DNA of 64,000 nt from Aerophototrophica crusticola (GCA_001939945.1 MOEB01000001.1:575595-639594); one strand, 5' to 3'; positions 51,047-59,839 are shown, counted from the stretch's first letter. Notes: generated from the letters alone by a model not told the origin. Numbers and translations: made by a program.

Positions 51047-51808
51047 CTACCCGAAGCTCTGCACCAGGCTGCCGACCACCAGGTACCAGCCGTCGATCAG
51101 CACGAAGAAGATCAGCTTGAAGGGCAGGGCCACCATGGCGGGGGGCAGCATCATCATGCCCATGGCCATCAGCACGCTCGACACCACCATGTCGATGACC
51201 AGGAACGGCACGAAGATCAGGAAGCCGATCTCGAAGGCGCGCTTCAGTTCCGACAGCATGAAGGCCGGGATCAGCACCTGGAGGGGCATGTCCTTCGGCT
51301 CCGCCACCGGCGCGGTCTTGGAGATGTCCATGAACAGCTGCAGGTCCTTCTCCCGCACATGGCCCATCATGAACTCGTGGAAGGGGGCGACGGCGCGGTT
51401 GAAGGCCGTCATCTCGTCCACCCGCTCCTCCATCAGCGGCCGGATGCCCTGCTCGTAGCTGGCCTTCAGGGTCGGCGTCATGATGAAGAAGGTCAGGAAC
51501 AGGGCCAGGCTGACCAGCACCTGGTTGGGCGGCACCTGCATGGTGCCCAGGGCGCTGCGCAGGAAGCTGAGCACGATGGTGATCCGCACGAAGCAGGTCA
51601 TCATGATCAGGATGCTGGGCGCGAGCGACAGCACCGTCAGCAGGGCGACGAACTGGATGATGCGGCCGGTGTTGCTGCCGCCCCCGTCGCCCATGTCCAG
51701 CGACAGGCTCTGCGCCGCCGCCGGGCCGGCCCAGGCGACCAGGCCCATGGAGACAAGGCCGAGCAGGGCCGGGAGGGCGAGGCGGCGGGGAAGGTGGTGG
51801 CGGCTCAT
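51047..51808 (-). CDS. fliP: Flagellar export protein FliP
   Basis: The 253-residue protein has a signal peptide (PALLGLVSMGLVAWAGPAAA), then the FliP core with LSLAPSILIMMTCFVRITIV, LSFLRSALGTMQVPPNQVLV, FMLSELKRAFEIGFLIFVPF and LPFKLIFFVLIDGWYLVVGS. It forms the FliPQR export gate. Its start overlaps the fliO stop (ATGA). The FliP/O/FlhX genes form a minus-strand unit, separate from the plus-strand fliQ/R/flhB unit. Confidence 0.95.
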   Translation of the reverse strand: MSRHHLPRRLALPALLGLVSMGLVAWAGPAAAQSLSLDMGDGGGSNTGRIIQFVALLTVLSLAPSILIMMTCFVRITIVLSFLRSALGTMQVPPNQVLVSLALFLTFFIMTPTLKASYEQGIRPLMEERVDEMTAFNRAVAPFHEFMMGHVREKDLQLFMDISKTAPVAEPKDMPLQVLIPAFMLSELKRAFEIGFLIFVPFLVIDMVVSSVLMAMGMMMLPPAMVALPFKLIFFVLIDGWYLVVGSLVQSFG

Positions 51809-52146
51809 GGGGCGGGCTGTCCGGTCTTGCCGGCCTGGGTAAGGGCGGTGGGGAAGCTGGGTGTCTCGGGCGGCGCCGGGGGCGGGTTGATGTGCGTCTC
51901 CACCACCCGGTCGTCACCCATGCCGAGAAGCAAGAGGTGTTCCACCCCGTCGCGCTTCACCAGGACGAGGCGGCGGCGCGCGTCCAGCGGCAGCACCTCC
52001 ACGATGCCCAGGCGCCGGTCGGCGCGACGTCGGACGGGCAGGCCGGCCCCGGGGCCGAAGCGCTTCAGCACCAGCCCGAACAGCCCGATCAGGGCCAGGA
52101 CGAAGACCAAGGCCAGGAAGATGCTGGCCAGCGAGGTGGTTTCCAT
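51805..52146 (-). CDS. fliO: Flagellar biosynthetic protein FliO
   Basis: The 113-residue protein has an N-terminal membrane helix (LASIFLALVFVLALIGLFGL), then a basic stretch (PVRRRADRRLG) and the FliO soluble part IVEVLPLDARRRLVLVKRDG, VEHLLLLG. It helps assemble FliP in the membrane. It overlaps fliP by 4 bases and lies 36 bases after the small gene at 52183. Confidence 0.9.
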   Translation of the reverse strand: METTSLASIFLALVFVLALIGLFGLVLKRFGPGAGLPVRRRADRRLGIVEVLPLDARRRLVLVKRDGVEHLLLLGMGDDRVVETHINPPPAPPETPSFPTALTQAGKTGQPAP

Positions 52147-52182
52147 GGGGGCGGGCCCGTCAGGCTGCGGGGCGGGAGGACA

Positions 52183-52512
52183 TCAGCGCTCCTCCGGCGG
52201 GCGATAGGCGGCGGCGGCGCGCAGGCGGGCGGCGTTGCGCTCCGCCGCCAAGGTTTCCCCGTGGGCGGCCTGGAGCGCCGTGCCCACCGCGTCCAGGGCG
52301 GTCAGCAGCCGCTCCAGGTCAGGTAGCAGGGCGCGGGCATCGGCGGCCGGCAGGGTGATGACGGCGTCCAGCAGGGGTTTGGCCTCCCGCTCCATTCCCG
52401 CAAGGTCCACCCATTGACCCTGGGCGACCAGGGCGGCGCTGCGGTCCAGCAGGTCCTGGAGGTCGGCAAGGGCCGCGGCGATGGTGGCCATGTCGGCGGG
52501 GCGGTCGGTCAT
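52183..52512 (-). CDS. Small helical protein of the fliO/fliP unit (possible chaperone)
   Basis: The 109-residue protein is almost entirely helical and Ala/Leu-rich (MATIAAALADLQDLLDRSAA, LLPDLERLLTALDAVGTALQ), with a polar tail. Size, composition and position between FlhX and FliO suggest a FliT/FlgN-type export chaperone, but no signature proves it. The ATG at 52512 has GGGGGAG nine bases upstream and overlaps the FlhX stop by 4 bases. Confidence 0.7.
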   Translation of the reverse strand: MTDRPADMATIAAALADLQDLLDRSAALVAQGQWVDLAGMEREAKPLLDAVITLPAADARALLPDLERLLTALDAVGTALQAAHGETLAAERNAARLRAAAAYRPPEER

Positions 52513-52916
52513 GCCGGCATCTCCCCCGCCGCGCTGTCGTGGAAGCCGGACGGGGGCCAGGGCTCGCCCGGGCGCCACAGGCCGTTGGCCCGATAGACAT
52601 AGGCAAGGATTTCCGCCACGGCGGAAATGGCCTCCAGCGGTATCTCGCTTTCCACGTCCAGCACGGCAAGAATTTCCGCCAGCTCCGCATCCTCGCGGAC
52701 CTTCACCCCCGTCTCGAACGCCCGGGACAGGATCTTTTCCGCCAGCGCGCCATGGCCGGAGGCGACGATGCGCGGCAGGCCGGGCAGGTCCTTGTCGTGC
52801 TTCAGCGCGACGGCGACCTGTCGGCGGGGCCTTTGCGCGTCCTGGGAAGGCGGGTCCTGGGGATGGGTCAAGGCGGCGGCCTGTCTCGCGTGCCGGGGCA
52901 GGGGATACTCACCCAT
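52509..52916 (-). CDS. FlhX, FlhB C-terminal-domain-like protein
   Basis: The roughly 135-residue protein lacks membrane helices and resembles the cytoplasmic half of FlhB: VAVALKHDKDLPGLPRIVAS, GHGALAEKILSRAFETGVKV and SEIPLEAISAVAEILAYVYR. The NPTH autocleavage motif is not present, as usual for FlhX. FlhX proteins can substitute for the FlhB export-switch domain in other bacteria. The start is 52916 (MGEYPLPRHAR) or further upstream at 52961. It leads the flhX-orf-fliO-fliP unit, opposite to flgB. Confidence 0.85.
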   Translation of the reverse strand: MGEYPLPRHARQAAALTHPQDPPSQDAQRPRRQVAVALKHDKDLPGLPRIVASGHGALAEKILSRAFETGVKVREDAELAEILAVLDVESEIPLEAISAVAEILAYVYRANGLWRPGEPWPPSGFHDSAAGEMPA

Positions 52917-53082
52917 CCAGCTTAACAAATCGCTGCATCCGGTACACCCCGGATGGTGCATCTTTTCGGTTCCTTAACCCGGAAGATGGAGTATGCTGCC
53001 TGGGAATAAAGACTCAAGGATCGTACGGCAGCCCGCTGCGGGCGGCGTATGGCTTGGGTCCATACCCCGTTCGCGCGAAAGC

Positions 53083-53098
53083 TGGTCCGGAAATTGCT
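53083..53098 (+). promoter_or_regulatory. Sigma-54-type promoter candidate for flgB-flhB operon
   Basis: TGGTCC (53083-53088), N5, TTGCT (53094-53098): GG (53084-53085) and GC (53096-53097) are 10 bases apart, with TTGCT exact and TGGTCC close to TGGCAC. The start site would fall near 53109, 57 bases before flgB. Sigma-54 flagellar promoters are common in alphaproteobacteria. Confidence 0.58.
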
Positions 53099-53165
53099 TA
53101 ACCTTTCTGGACCAGGGTGGCGTCAGCCGCCCGGCGTACGGGGCCAGACTTCAGGGATGGGTGCC

Positions 53166-53570
53166 ATGGACCTGCGGCAGATCGGTCTGTTCAAGCTGAT
53201 GACGGACAAGATGGACTGGCACAGCCAGCGCAACCAAGTGCTGTCCGACAACATCGCCAATGCCGACACCCCGGATTACCAGGCGAAGGACCTCACGGCC
53301 TTCGACTTCAAGCGCCAGCTCCGCCAGACCTCGCAGCTCCAGCCGGTGGCCAGCAGCCCGGGCCACCTGACCGGCACCCTGCCGAACCGCGGCAGCTTCC
53401 GTGACGAGAAGGAGCAGCCCTACGAGACGTCCCCTGACGGCAACGGCGTGGTGCTGGAGGAGCAGATGTTCAAGGTCGGCCAGAACTCCATGGAGTACCA
53501 GACCGTGCTGAACCTGTACCGGAAGCAGGTCGGCATGCTGCGCACGGCCATGACGCCGAACCGCGGCTGA
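53166..53570 (+). CDS. flgB: Flagellar rod protein FlgB
   Basis: The 134-residue protein has the rod/hook N-terminal motif QRNQVLSDNIANADTPDYQA and a Gly/Asp-rich middle, ending in QNSMEYQTVLNLYRKQVGML. FlgB forms the proximal rod. The ATG at 53166 was chosen over that at 53157 because AGGGA is then at good spacing. It opens the flgB-flgC-fliE-fliQ-fliR-flhB operon. Confidence 0.95.
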   Translation: MDLRQIGLFKLMTDKMDWHSQRNQVLSDNIANADTPDYQAKDLTAFDFKRQLRQTSQLQPVASSPGHLTGTLPNRGSFRDEKEQPYETSPDGNGVVLEEQMFKVGQNSMEYQTVLNLYRKQVGMLRTAMTPNRG

Positions 53571-53588
53571 TAGGGGAGGGGTGCCGCC

Positions 53589-53999
53589 ATGGACTTGATG
53601 AACTCCCTCGCCATCTCCGCCGCCGGGCTGAAGGCCCAGGGCACGCGCATCCGCGTGATCCAGGAGAATATCGCCAACGCCAACTCCACCGCGCCCTCCC
53701 CGGGCGACCTGCCCTACCGGCGCAAAGTGGTGCTGTTCGAGAACGCGCTGAACAAGGAGCTGGGCGCCAACACGGTGAAGGTCCGCAAGATCGACGTGGA
53801 CCGCAGCGAGTTCCAGCGCCGCTACGACCCCGGCCACCCCAGCGCCGACCAGGACGGCTATGTGCTGATGCCGAACGTGAACTCCCTGGTGGAGGCCACG
53901 GACTACCGCGAGGCACAGCGCAGCTACGAGGCCAACCTGAACACCATCGAGGCGACGCGCACGATGATCATGCGCACCCTCGACCTGCTGCGGAACTGA
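53589..53999 (+). CDS. flgC: Flagellar rod protein FlgC
   Basis: The 136-residue protein has MNSLAISAAGLKAQGTRIRV, IQENIANANSTAP (the rod-type N-terminal motif) and the C-terminal MPNVNSLVEATDYREAQRSY plus ANLNTIEATRTMIMRTLDLL. It is a proximal rod protein. GGGAGGGG lies before the ATG, and flgB ends 18 bases earlier. Confidence 0.96.
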   Translation: MDLMNSLAISAAGLKAQGTRIRVIQENIANANSTAPSPGDLPYRRKVVLFENALNKELGANTVKVRKIDVDRSEFQRRYDPGHPSADQDGYVLMPNVNSLVEATDYREAQRSYEANLNTIEATRTMIMRTLDLLRN

Positions 54000-54033
54000 C
54001 CCCGGCCCGCCCTAGACCCAGGAAACCACGACC

Positions 54034-54339
54034 ATGGTCCCCTTCTCCAACGCCGCCGCCGCCTATGCCAACGCTGCCGGCCAGGGCCTGCGGTCCGCCA
54101 CCAAGCCGGCGGAGACGGACGGCCCCGCCTTCGGCGACGTGCTGAAGGAAGCCGCCGAGAGCGCCATCGACACCATGCACCGGGGCGAGGCCATGACCGC
54201 CAAGGGCGTGCTGGGCAAGGCCGACCTGTCGGACGTGGTGAACGCCGTCACCAACGCGGAGATGACCCTGCAGGCCGTGGTGAACGTGCGCGACCGGGTG
54301 ATCAGCGCGTACCAGGAAATCCTGCGCATGCCCATGTGA
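54034..54339 (+). CDS. fliE: Flagellar hook-basal body complex protein FliE
   Basis: The 101-residue helical protein ends with the FliE signature DLSDVVNAVTNAEMTLQAVV and NVRDRVISAYQEILRMPM. It joins the MS ring to the rod. It is followed 12 bases later by fliQ. Confidence 0.95.
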   Translation: MVPFSNAAAAYANAAGQGLRSATKPAETDGPAFGDVLKEAAESAIDTMHRGEAMTAKGVLGKADLSDVVNAVTNAEMTLQAVVNVRDRVISAYQEILRMPM

Positions 54340-54351
54340 CGGGCGGGACCG

Positions 54352-54630
54352 ATGACCGAGGCAGAAGCCATCGACGTCGCCCGCGACGCCCTTTACATCA
54401 CCATCATCGTCAGCGGGCCGCTGATGCTGGTCGGGCTGGTGATCGGCACGGCCATCAGCCTGTTCCAAGCCCTGACCCAGTTGCAGGAACAGACCCTGTC
54501 CTTCGTGCCGAAGATCATCGCCATGTTCGCGGCGCTGGTGTTCTTGCTGCCCTTCATGTTCGGCCACCTGAAGACATTCACCGAGCAGGTGATGGACCGG
54601 GTGGTGGCCGTCGGCACGGGTGACGGCTGA
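54352..54630 (+). CDS. fliQ: Flagellar export protein FliQ
   Basis: The 92-residue protein has two membrane helices and FliQ features: EAIDVARDALYITIIVSGPL, GTAISLFQALTQLQEQTLSF and VPKIIAMFAALVFLLPFMFG. Part of the FliPQR export gate. Its stop shares a base with the fliR start (TGATG). Confidence 0.96.
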   Translation: MTEAEAIDVARDALYITIIVSGPLMLVGLVIGTAISLFQALTQLQEQTLSFVPKIIAMFAALVFLLPFMFGHLKTFTEQVMDRVVAVGTGDG

Positions 54631-55394
54631 TGCAGCTCGACGCGCTGGTCGGCGGGTCGCTGTTCGCCTTCCTGCTGGTCTTCGTGCGCCTGGGCTCCGC
54701 CTTCCTGGTCATGCCGGGGATCGGGGAGCAGTTCGTGAACGCGCGGTTCCGGCTGCTGCTGGCGCTGTCCGTCTCATTCCTGATGATGCCGGTGCTGAAG
54801 CCGATCCTGCCGGATCGCCCGCCATCGCCGGGTGACCTGGTGCTGCTGATCCTGGCGGAGGCGGTAGTGGGCATCTTCATCGGCACGCTGGCGCGGGTGA
54901 TGCTGTCCTCGCTGGAAACGGCAGGCTTCATGATCGCCAACCAGCTCGGCTTGTCGGCGGCCCAGTCCTTCAACCCGGCCATGGCATCGCCGGGCAACGC
55001 GCTGAGCGGCCTGTTGGGCATCCTGGCCATGGTGATGCTGTTCGCCACCAACCTGCACCACATGCTGATCATGGGGATCGTGGACAGCTACAGCCTGTTC
55101 GCGCCGGGCCAGGGGCTGCCCGTGGGCGACGCGACGGAGCATCTGGCCCGCACGGTGGCGCAGAGTTTCCTGGTGGGCATCCAGCTCTCGGCCCCCTTCG
55201 TCGTCATCGGGCTGCTGTTCTACCTGGGCATCGGGCTGGTCTCCCGCCTGGTGCCGCAGATCCAGATCTTCTTCGTCACCGCGCCCATCCAGATCCTGCT
55301 GGGCACGTTGCTCTTCAGCCTCAGCCTGTCGGGGCTGATGCTATTCTGGCTGGCCGCCTTCGAGGACCAGCTCGTCACCATCCTGCAGCCTTGA
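54630..55394 (+). CDS. fliR: Flagellar export protein FliR
   Basis: The 254-residue membrane protein has about six segments, with FVRLGSAFLVMPGIGEQFVN near the start, LILAEAVVGIFIGTLARVML and ANQLGLSAAQSFNPAMASPG, and ends with the segment GLMLFWLAAFEDQLVTILQP. It is the third FliPQR component. Coupled to fliQ; flhB follows 18 bases later. Confidence 0.95.
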   Translation: MQLDALVGGSLFAFLLVFVRLGSAFLVMPGIGEQFVNARFRLLLALSVSFLMMPVLKPILPDRPPSPGDLVLLILAEAVVGIFIGTLARVMLSSLETAGFMIANQLGLSAAQSFNPAMASPGNALSGLLGILAMVMLFATNLHHMLIMGIVDSYSLFAPGQGLPVGDATEHLARTVAQSFLVGIQLSAPFVVIGLLFYLGIGLVSRLVPQIQIFFVTAPIQILLGTLLFSLSLSGLMLFWLAAFEDQLVTILQP

Positions 55395-55412
55395 GCATAG
55401 GGGGCGCGCGGC

Positions 55413-56492
55413 ATGGCCGAGGACCAGGACGAAGACTCCAAAACAGAAGACCCGACAGGGAAAAAACTGGCCGACGCGCGCTCCCGCGGCCAGGTGCCCA
55501 AGACCCAGGAGATGAACCACCTGATGGTGCTGGGGGCGGGGCTGGTGCTGGTGATCGGCATCCTGCCCTGGTCCTTCGGCCACCTCAGCGGGTCCCTAGT
55601 ACCCTTCATCGAGCGGCCCCACCAATTCGCCACGGACCTGGCCGGCGTGGGCCGGGTGCTGTCGGAGCTGGCGCTGGACATCTTCATCGCCATGATCGTG
55701 CCGCTGTTGGTGCTGGCGGTGGCCGTGGTGGCGGGGAACCTGCTTCAGGTGGGTTGGCTGTTCAGCACCGAGAGCGTGTTCAGCTTCGACCTGAACAAGC
55801 TGAACCCCCTGGCCGCGCTGGGGCAGAAATTCTCCATGCGCAACCTGGTGGAGTTCCTGAAGTCCCTGGCGAAGCTGCTGGTGGTTGGGGTGGTGGTCAC
55901 CTGGCTGCTGGCACCGCTATGGGGGTCGGTGGACCACTTCATCGCCATGTCGTTGCCCGACCTGATCCAGGAGACGAAGGAGATCGCGGGCAAGCTGATC
56001 TTCGCCGTGCTGATCGTCCTCAGCCTGCTGGCCGGTGCCGACTACATGTACCAGCGCTTCGAGTTCATGAAACAGATGCGCATGACCAAGCAGGAGGTGA
56101 AGGACGAGTTCAAGCAGTCCGAGGGCGACCCCCTGATCAAGGGCAAGATCCGCCAGTTGCGCATGGAGCGGGCCCGCAACCGCATGATGGCCAACGTGCC
56201 CACGGCGGACGTGGTCGTGACCAACCCGACCCACTTCGCCGTGGCGCTGAAGTATGACGGCACCACCATGTCGGCGCCCAAGGTGGTGGCGAAGGGCGTG
56301 GACAACCTGGCCTTCCGCATCCGCGAGGTGGCGGAGGAGCACGACATCCCCATCGTGGAGAACCCGCCCCTGGCCCGCGCCCTGTACGCCACGGCGGAGG
56401 TGGATGAGGAGATCCCGGCCGACCATTATAAGGCGGTGGCCCAGGTCATTTCCTATGTCTTCAAGCTGAAGCGGAAGACGATCCCCTCCTGA
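55413..56492 (+). CDS. flhB: Flagellar export switch protein FlhB
   Basis: The 359-residue protein has the acidic start EDSKTEDPTGKKLADARSRG, four membrane segments and a cytoplasmic domain with the autocleavage motif NPTH (in ADVVVTNPTHFAVALKY, about 270). It recognises substrate classes and switches from rod/hook to filament export. It closes the flgB-flhB operon, with cckA following 64 bases later on the same strand. Confidence 0.96.
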   Translation: MAEDQDEDSKTEDPTGKKLADARSRGQVPKTQEMNHLMVLGAGLVLVIGILPWSFGHLSGSLVPFIERPHQFATDLAGVGRVLSELALDIFIAMIVPLLVLAVAVVAGNLLQVGWLFSTESVFSFDLNKLNPLAALGQKFSMRNLVEFLKSLAKLLVVGVVVTWLLAPLWGSVDHFIAMSLPDLIQETKEIAGKLIFAVLIVLSLLAGADYMYQRFEFMKQMRMTKQEVKDEFKQSEGDPLIKGKIRQLRMERARNRMMANVPTADVVVTNPTHFAVALKYDGTTMSAPKVVAKGVDNLAFRIREVAEEHDIPIVENPPLARALYATAEVDEEIPADHYKAVAQVISYVFKLKRKTIPS

Positions 56493-56556
56493 TCCCCACC
56501 AATCGGTGCATTTGCTGTTAGGGTGGGGGACCTCCAACGACGGCATAGGCGCACTC

Positions 56557-58965
56557 GTGTCCCTGTCTCCCCGTTCCGAGAGCTTGGTTGCCAGCCCGAC
56601 CCGTGTCGCCGCCATCGGCGCCGGGGCGCTGGCGGCCTTGGGCATCGCCGGCCTGTGGCTGGCGGCCGGGATGAACGGGGTGGCGGGGGCGATGCTGCTC
56701 TGGCTGCTGGCCGGGGCCCTGGGTTTCGGGGCCATCGCCCTGGTGCATCTGGTGGGCAAGGCCGTGGGCGAGGTGGAGCGCGGCCGGATGGTGCTGGCCC
56801 GCATGCTGGAGGAGCTGGACGGCCCCGCGGCCCTGGCCGGGCCCGATGGGCGCGCTGCCACCTTCAACCCGGCGTTCCGCGACTTGGCGCAGCCCCGCGG
56901 CCGGTCCCCGGCGGAAGCCCTCGCCGAGGCGGCGGCCGGGCCGGAGGCGCGGCTGGAAATCCGCCGCCTGGAACTGGCGGCGCGGGAAGGGCGCGCGGCA
57001 AGCGCGACACTCTCCTTCCGCGAAGCCAAGGGGGAGCGCCGGATGCTGGTCAGCGCCAAGCCGCTGTCGGCCTGCCCGGGCCATGTGGTCTGGCAGGCCC
57101 TGCCGGCCCCGGCGGAACCGCCGCCGGCGGGGGGCGTGCAGCTGTCGGCGGGCGATGCGGCTGCCTCGTCTCCACCGCCATTGCTGGCGGATGAGACGCC
57201 CCTCGGCCTCGCCCTGGTCGATTCGGGCGGTGTCGTGTGGGCGGCAAACCCCACCCTGGCACACCTGCTGGGCAAGGACGCCCTGGACATCGCCAATGTC
57301 GGCAAGACGCTGGAAAGCCTCATCCAGGGGCAGGGGGCCGCGCTGCCGACCGTTCGGCTGCTGGACGGGGCTGACGGCGGCTGGAGCGTGGTGGGGCTGG
57401 TGCCGCCCCCGGTCCCCGACCCGGCCCTGGTGCAGGCGTTGGAGCGGGTGGAGCAACGCTTCCAGCGCTTCTTCGATTACGCCCCCATCGGCATCGCCCA
57501 GGTGAACGCCGAGCTGAAGCTGGAGGAGTGCAACGCCACCTTCCTGTCCCTGGTGGCGGCCCCGCTGGCGGACGTGCAGGGCAAGGCCGTGGGGCTGCTG
57601 TTCCAGCGGGACCAGCGGGCGGGGTTCCTGGCCCATCTGGCCGCCGTGCTGGACGGCGCGGACGGCAGCGCGCCGGTGGAGGCGCGGCTGCGGGGCGGCT
57701 CCTCGCCCGCGGTGCATGTCTATGCCCGCAGGGTGGAGACGGAGGGTGGCGGCCGGGCCCTGATCCTGCACATGGTGGACATGACCACCCAGAAGAACCT
57801 GGAGGCGCAGTTCGTCCAGTCGCAGAAGATGCAGGCCATCGGCCAGCTCGCCGGCGGCGTGGCGCACGACTTCAACAACCTGCTGACCGCCATGATCGGC
57901 TTCTGCGACCTGCTGCTGCTGCGGCACAAGCCGGGCGACCACAGCTTCACCGACATCATGCAGATCAAGCAGAACGCAAACCGCGCCGCCAACCTGGTGC
58001 GGCAGTTGCTGGCATTCTCAAGGCAGCAGACCTTGCAGCCCCGGGTGCTGAACATCACCGACGTGCTGGCGGAGCTGTCCAACCTGCTGCGCCGCCTGAT
58101 CGGTGAGAACATCGAGTTCCGGATGATTCACGGCCGGGACCTTGGCCTCGTCAAGGTGGACCAGGGCCAGTTGGAGCAGGTGATCATCAACCTGGTGGTG
58201 AATGCCCGCGACGCAATGGCCGGGGCCGGCGGCCGGCTGACCATCGTCACCTCCAATTTCTCCACGCCCGTGCCCGTGCGCCGCGACACGGAGGAGATGC
58301 AGCCCGGCGACTATGTGGTGGTCGAGGTGATCGACACCGGCTGCGGCATCCCGAAGGAGAACCTGCAGCGTATCTTCGAGCCCTTCTTCAGCACGAAGGA
58401 GATCGGGTCCGGCACCGGGCTGGGCCTGTCCACGGTCTATGGCATCGTGCGGCAGACGGGCGGCTTCGTCTTCGTCGATTCGGCGCCGGGGGAGGGGGCC
58501 AAGTTCTCCATCTACCTGCCCCGATTCCAGGAGACGGGGGCCGCGACGGCCCTGCCGGCGGAGGCGAAGGAAAAGGTGGCCGACCTGACCGGCATGGGCA
58601 CCATCCTGCTGGTGGAGGACGAGGACGCGGTGCGCGTGTTCGGCGCCCGGGCCCTGCGCAACAAGGGATACCACGTGCTGGAGGCCAAGAGCGGCGAGTC
58701 CGCCCTGGAAATCCTGAAGCGGCAGGACGGGCCGGTGGTGGACCTGATCGTCACCGACGTGGTCATGCCCCAGATGGACGGCCCCACCATGATCCGACAC
58801 GTGCAGGAGTTCCGGCCGGACCTCAAGGTGATCTTCATCTCCGGCTATGCGGAGGAACGCTTCCGCGCCCAGGTGGGCGACGGCATGCGGGTGGAGTTCC
58901 TGCCCAAGCCTTTCAGCCTCAAGCAACTCGCCAGCAAGGTGAAGGAAGTCATCGGCGGGGAGTGA
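56557..58965 (+). CDS. cckA: Hybrid sensor histidine kinase CckA
   Basis: The protein is about 802 residues. Two membrane helices near 15-70 (VAAIGAGALAALGIAGLWLA, LLWLLAGALGFGAIALVHLV) are followed by PAS-like regions (one clear, RFFDYAPIGIAQVNAELKLE). The kinase has H-box GGVAHDFNNLLTAMIGFCDL, N-box NLVVNARDAMA and G-box GCGIPKENLQRIFEPFFS. A C-terminal receiver has phospho-acceptor Asp in DLIVTDVVMPQMDG. This is CckA, which phosphorylates CtrA through ChpT and controls cell cycle and motility. The first start in frame is a GTG at 56506; I prefer 56557. It follows flhB closely, so it may share its transcript. Confidence 0.92.
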   Translation: MSLSPRSESLVASPTRVAAIGAGALAALGIAGLWLAAGMNGVAGAMLLWLLAGALGFGAIALVHLVGKAVGEVERGRMVLARMLEELDGPAALAGPDGRAATFNPAFRDLAQPRGRSPAEALAEAAAGPEARLEIRRLELAAREGRAASATLSFREAKGERRMLVSAKPLSACPGHVVWQALPAPAEPPPAGGVQLSAGDAAASSPPPLLADETPLGLALVDSGGVVWAANPTLAHLLGKDALDIANVGKTLESLIQGQGAALPTVRLLDGADGGWSVVGLVPPPVPDPALVQALERVEQRFQRFFDYAPIGIAQVNAELKLEECNATFLSLVAAPLADVQGKAVGLLFQRDQRAGFLAHLAAVLDGADGSAPVEARLRGGSSPAVHVYARRVETEGGGRALILHMVDMTTQKNLEAQFVQSQKMQAIGQLAGGVAHDFNNLLTAMIGFCDLLLLRHKPGDHSFTDIMQIKQNANRAANLVRQLLAFSRQQTLQPRVLNITDVLAELSNLLRRLIGENIEFRMIHGRDLGLVKVDQGQLEQVIINLVVNARDAMAGAGGRLTIVTSNFSTPVPVRRDTEEMQPGDYVVVEVIDTGCGIPKENLQRIFEPFFSTKEIGSGTGLGLSTVYGIVRQTGGFVFVDSAPGEGAKFSIYLPRFQETGAATALPAEAKEKVADLTGMGTILLVEDEDAVRVFGARALRNKGYHVLEAKSGESALEILKRQDGPVVDLIVTDVVMPQMDGPTMIRHVQEFRPDLKVIFISGYAEERFRAQVGDGMRVEFLPKPFSLKQLASKVKEVIGGE

Positions 58966-58987
58966 GGCACCGCCCGCCGACGCTGGT

Positions 58988-59536
58988 TCAGTCCACCGTG
59001 CGCCAGGACCCGTCCGGTTGCAGGCAGGCGGTGCCGTAGGCCGGCTCCAGCCGGCCGTTCACGCGGACCTGGGTCTGGTATTCCCGGCAATGGCCGTCGG
59101 CGCTCTGCCGCCCGGTGGGGGCGGCGTAGATGGGCGCCTGCTGCCCATAGGTCACCGGCGGGGGCGGGGTGTAGTAGGTGACCGGCGGGGGCGGGGCGGC
59201 ATAGGCCGGCGGGGCCGCCAGCAGGGCGCCGGCGGCGAGGCCGGTGATGGCGCCGAGGCCGAAGGCGAGGCCCGTGTCACCGCCGCGCCTGCGTTCATAG
59301 ATATAGACGTCCCGGCCGCGGTGGTGGTGATGGTGGTGGCGCCGGTCCCAGTGCCGGTCGCGGCGGTCCCACCTGCGGTCATCCCGGTCCCAGCGGTGGC
59401 CGTGGTCATGCCGCCAGCCCTGGTGCTTGCGCCAGTGCCGGCCGTCATCGTCGGCGAAGGCCGGGGCGGCCGTGCCGCCCAGCAACAGGGTGCCGCCCAC
59501 CAGGGCCAGGGCCGCGCCACGGAAAAGGGTGCCCAT
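58988..59536 (-). CDS. Secreted basic His/Arg-rich surface protein (RT0821/Lpp0805-like end)
   Basis: The 182-residue protein has a signal peptide (GAALALVGGTLLLGGTAAPA), a striking His/Arg/Asp/Trp-rich stretch (about 30-75, with a run of six His), a glycine-rich membrane-like segment (AFGLGAITGLAAGALLAAPP), Pro/Tyr repeats, and the ending CREYQTQVRVNGRLEPAYGT followed by ACLQPDGSWRTVD. That ending is the RT0821/Lpp0805 surface-protein signature with a Cys pair. The His-rich part may bind metal. GGAGGAA precedes the ATG. Function unknown. Confidence 0.8.
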   Translation of the reverse strand: MGTLFRGAALALVGGTLLLGGTAAPAFADDDGRHWRKHQGWRHDHGHRWDRDDRRWDRRDRHWDRRHHHHHHRGRDVYIYERRRGGDTGLAFGLGAITGLAAGALLAAPPAYAAPPPPVTYYTPPPPVTYGQQAPIYAAPTGRQSADGHCREYQTQVRVNGRLEPAYGTACLQPDGSWRTVD

Positions 59537-59803
59537 CGCGAGTTCCTCCGTTCACCCGGGCATCCACGCCGGGATACCCGTATGTCCCCAAGCTGGGGGC
59601 ATGCCATGGCAGAACGATGGCAGGGAAAGGACGGCTCCGGGGTAGCCGGAAAGGGGCCGCGGACCCTTGTCCAACGACCCGAGTCGCCCATATGAGGGCT
59701 CCCCGCCGGAGCCGGCCGGGCGCCCGGCCACTCCCCCCCTCGGCCAGGGTGCCAGGGCCCTCCGGCGGGACCCCCGACCCGCCGTTCCGTTCCCCCCTTA
59801 TCG

Positions 59804-59839
59804 CTGTTCTGTCGCCCTGAATGAGAACAGATCAGAAAC
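59804..59839 (+). promoter_or_regulatory. Candidate SOS/LexA operator and promoter region of recA
   Basis: CTGTTCT (59804-59810) and AGAACAG (59824-59830) are a perfect 7-base inverted repeat. GAAC-N7-AAAC (59825-59839) is one base from the alphaproteobacterial LexA box GAAC-N7-GAAC (reverse of GTTC-N7-GTTC). It lies about 90 bases before recA in a 393-base gene-free gap (59537-59929). Confidence 0.48.
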
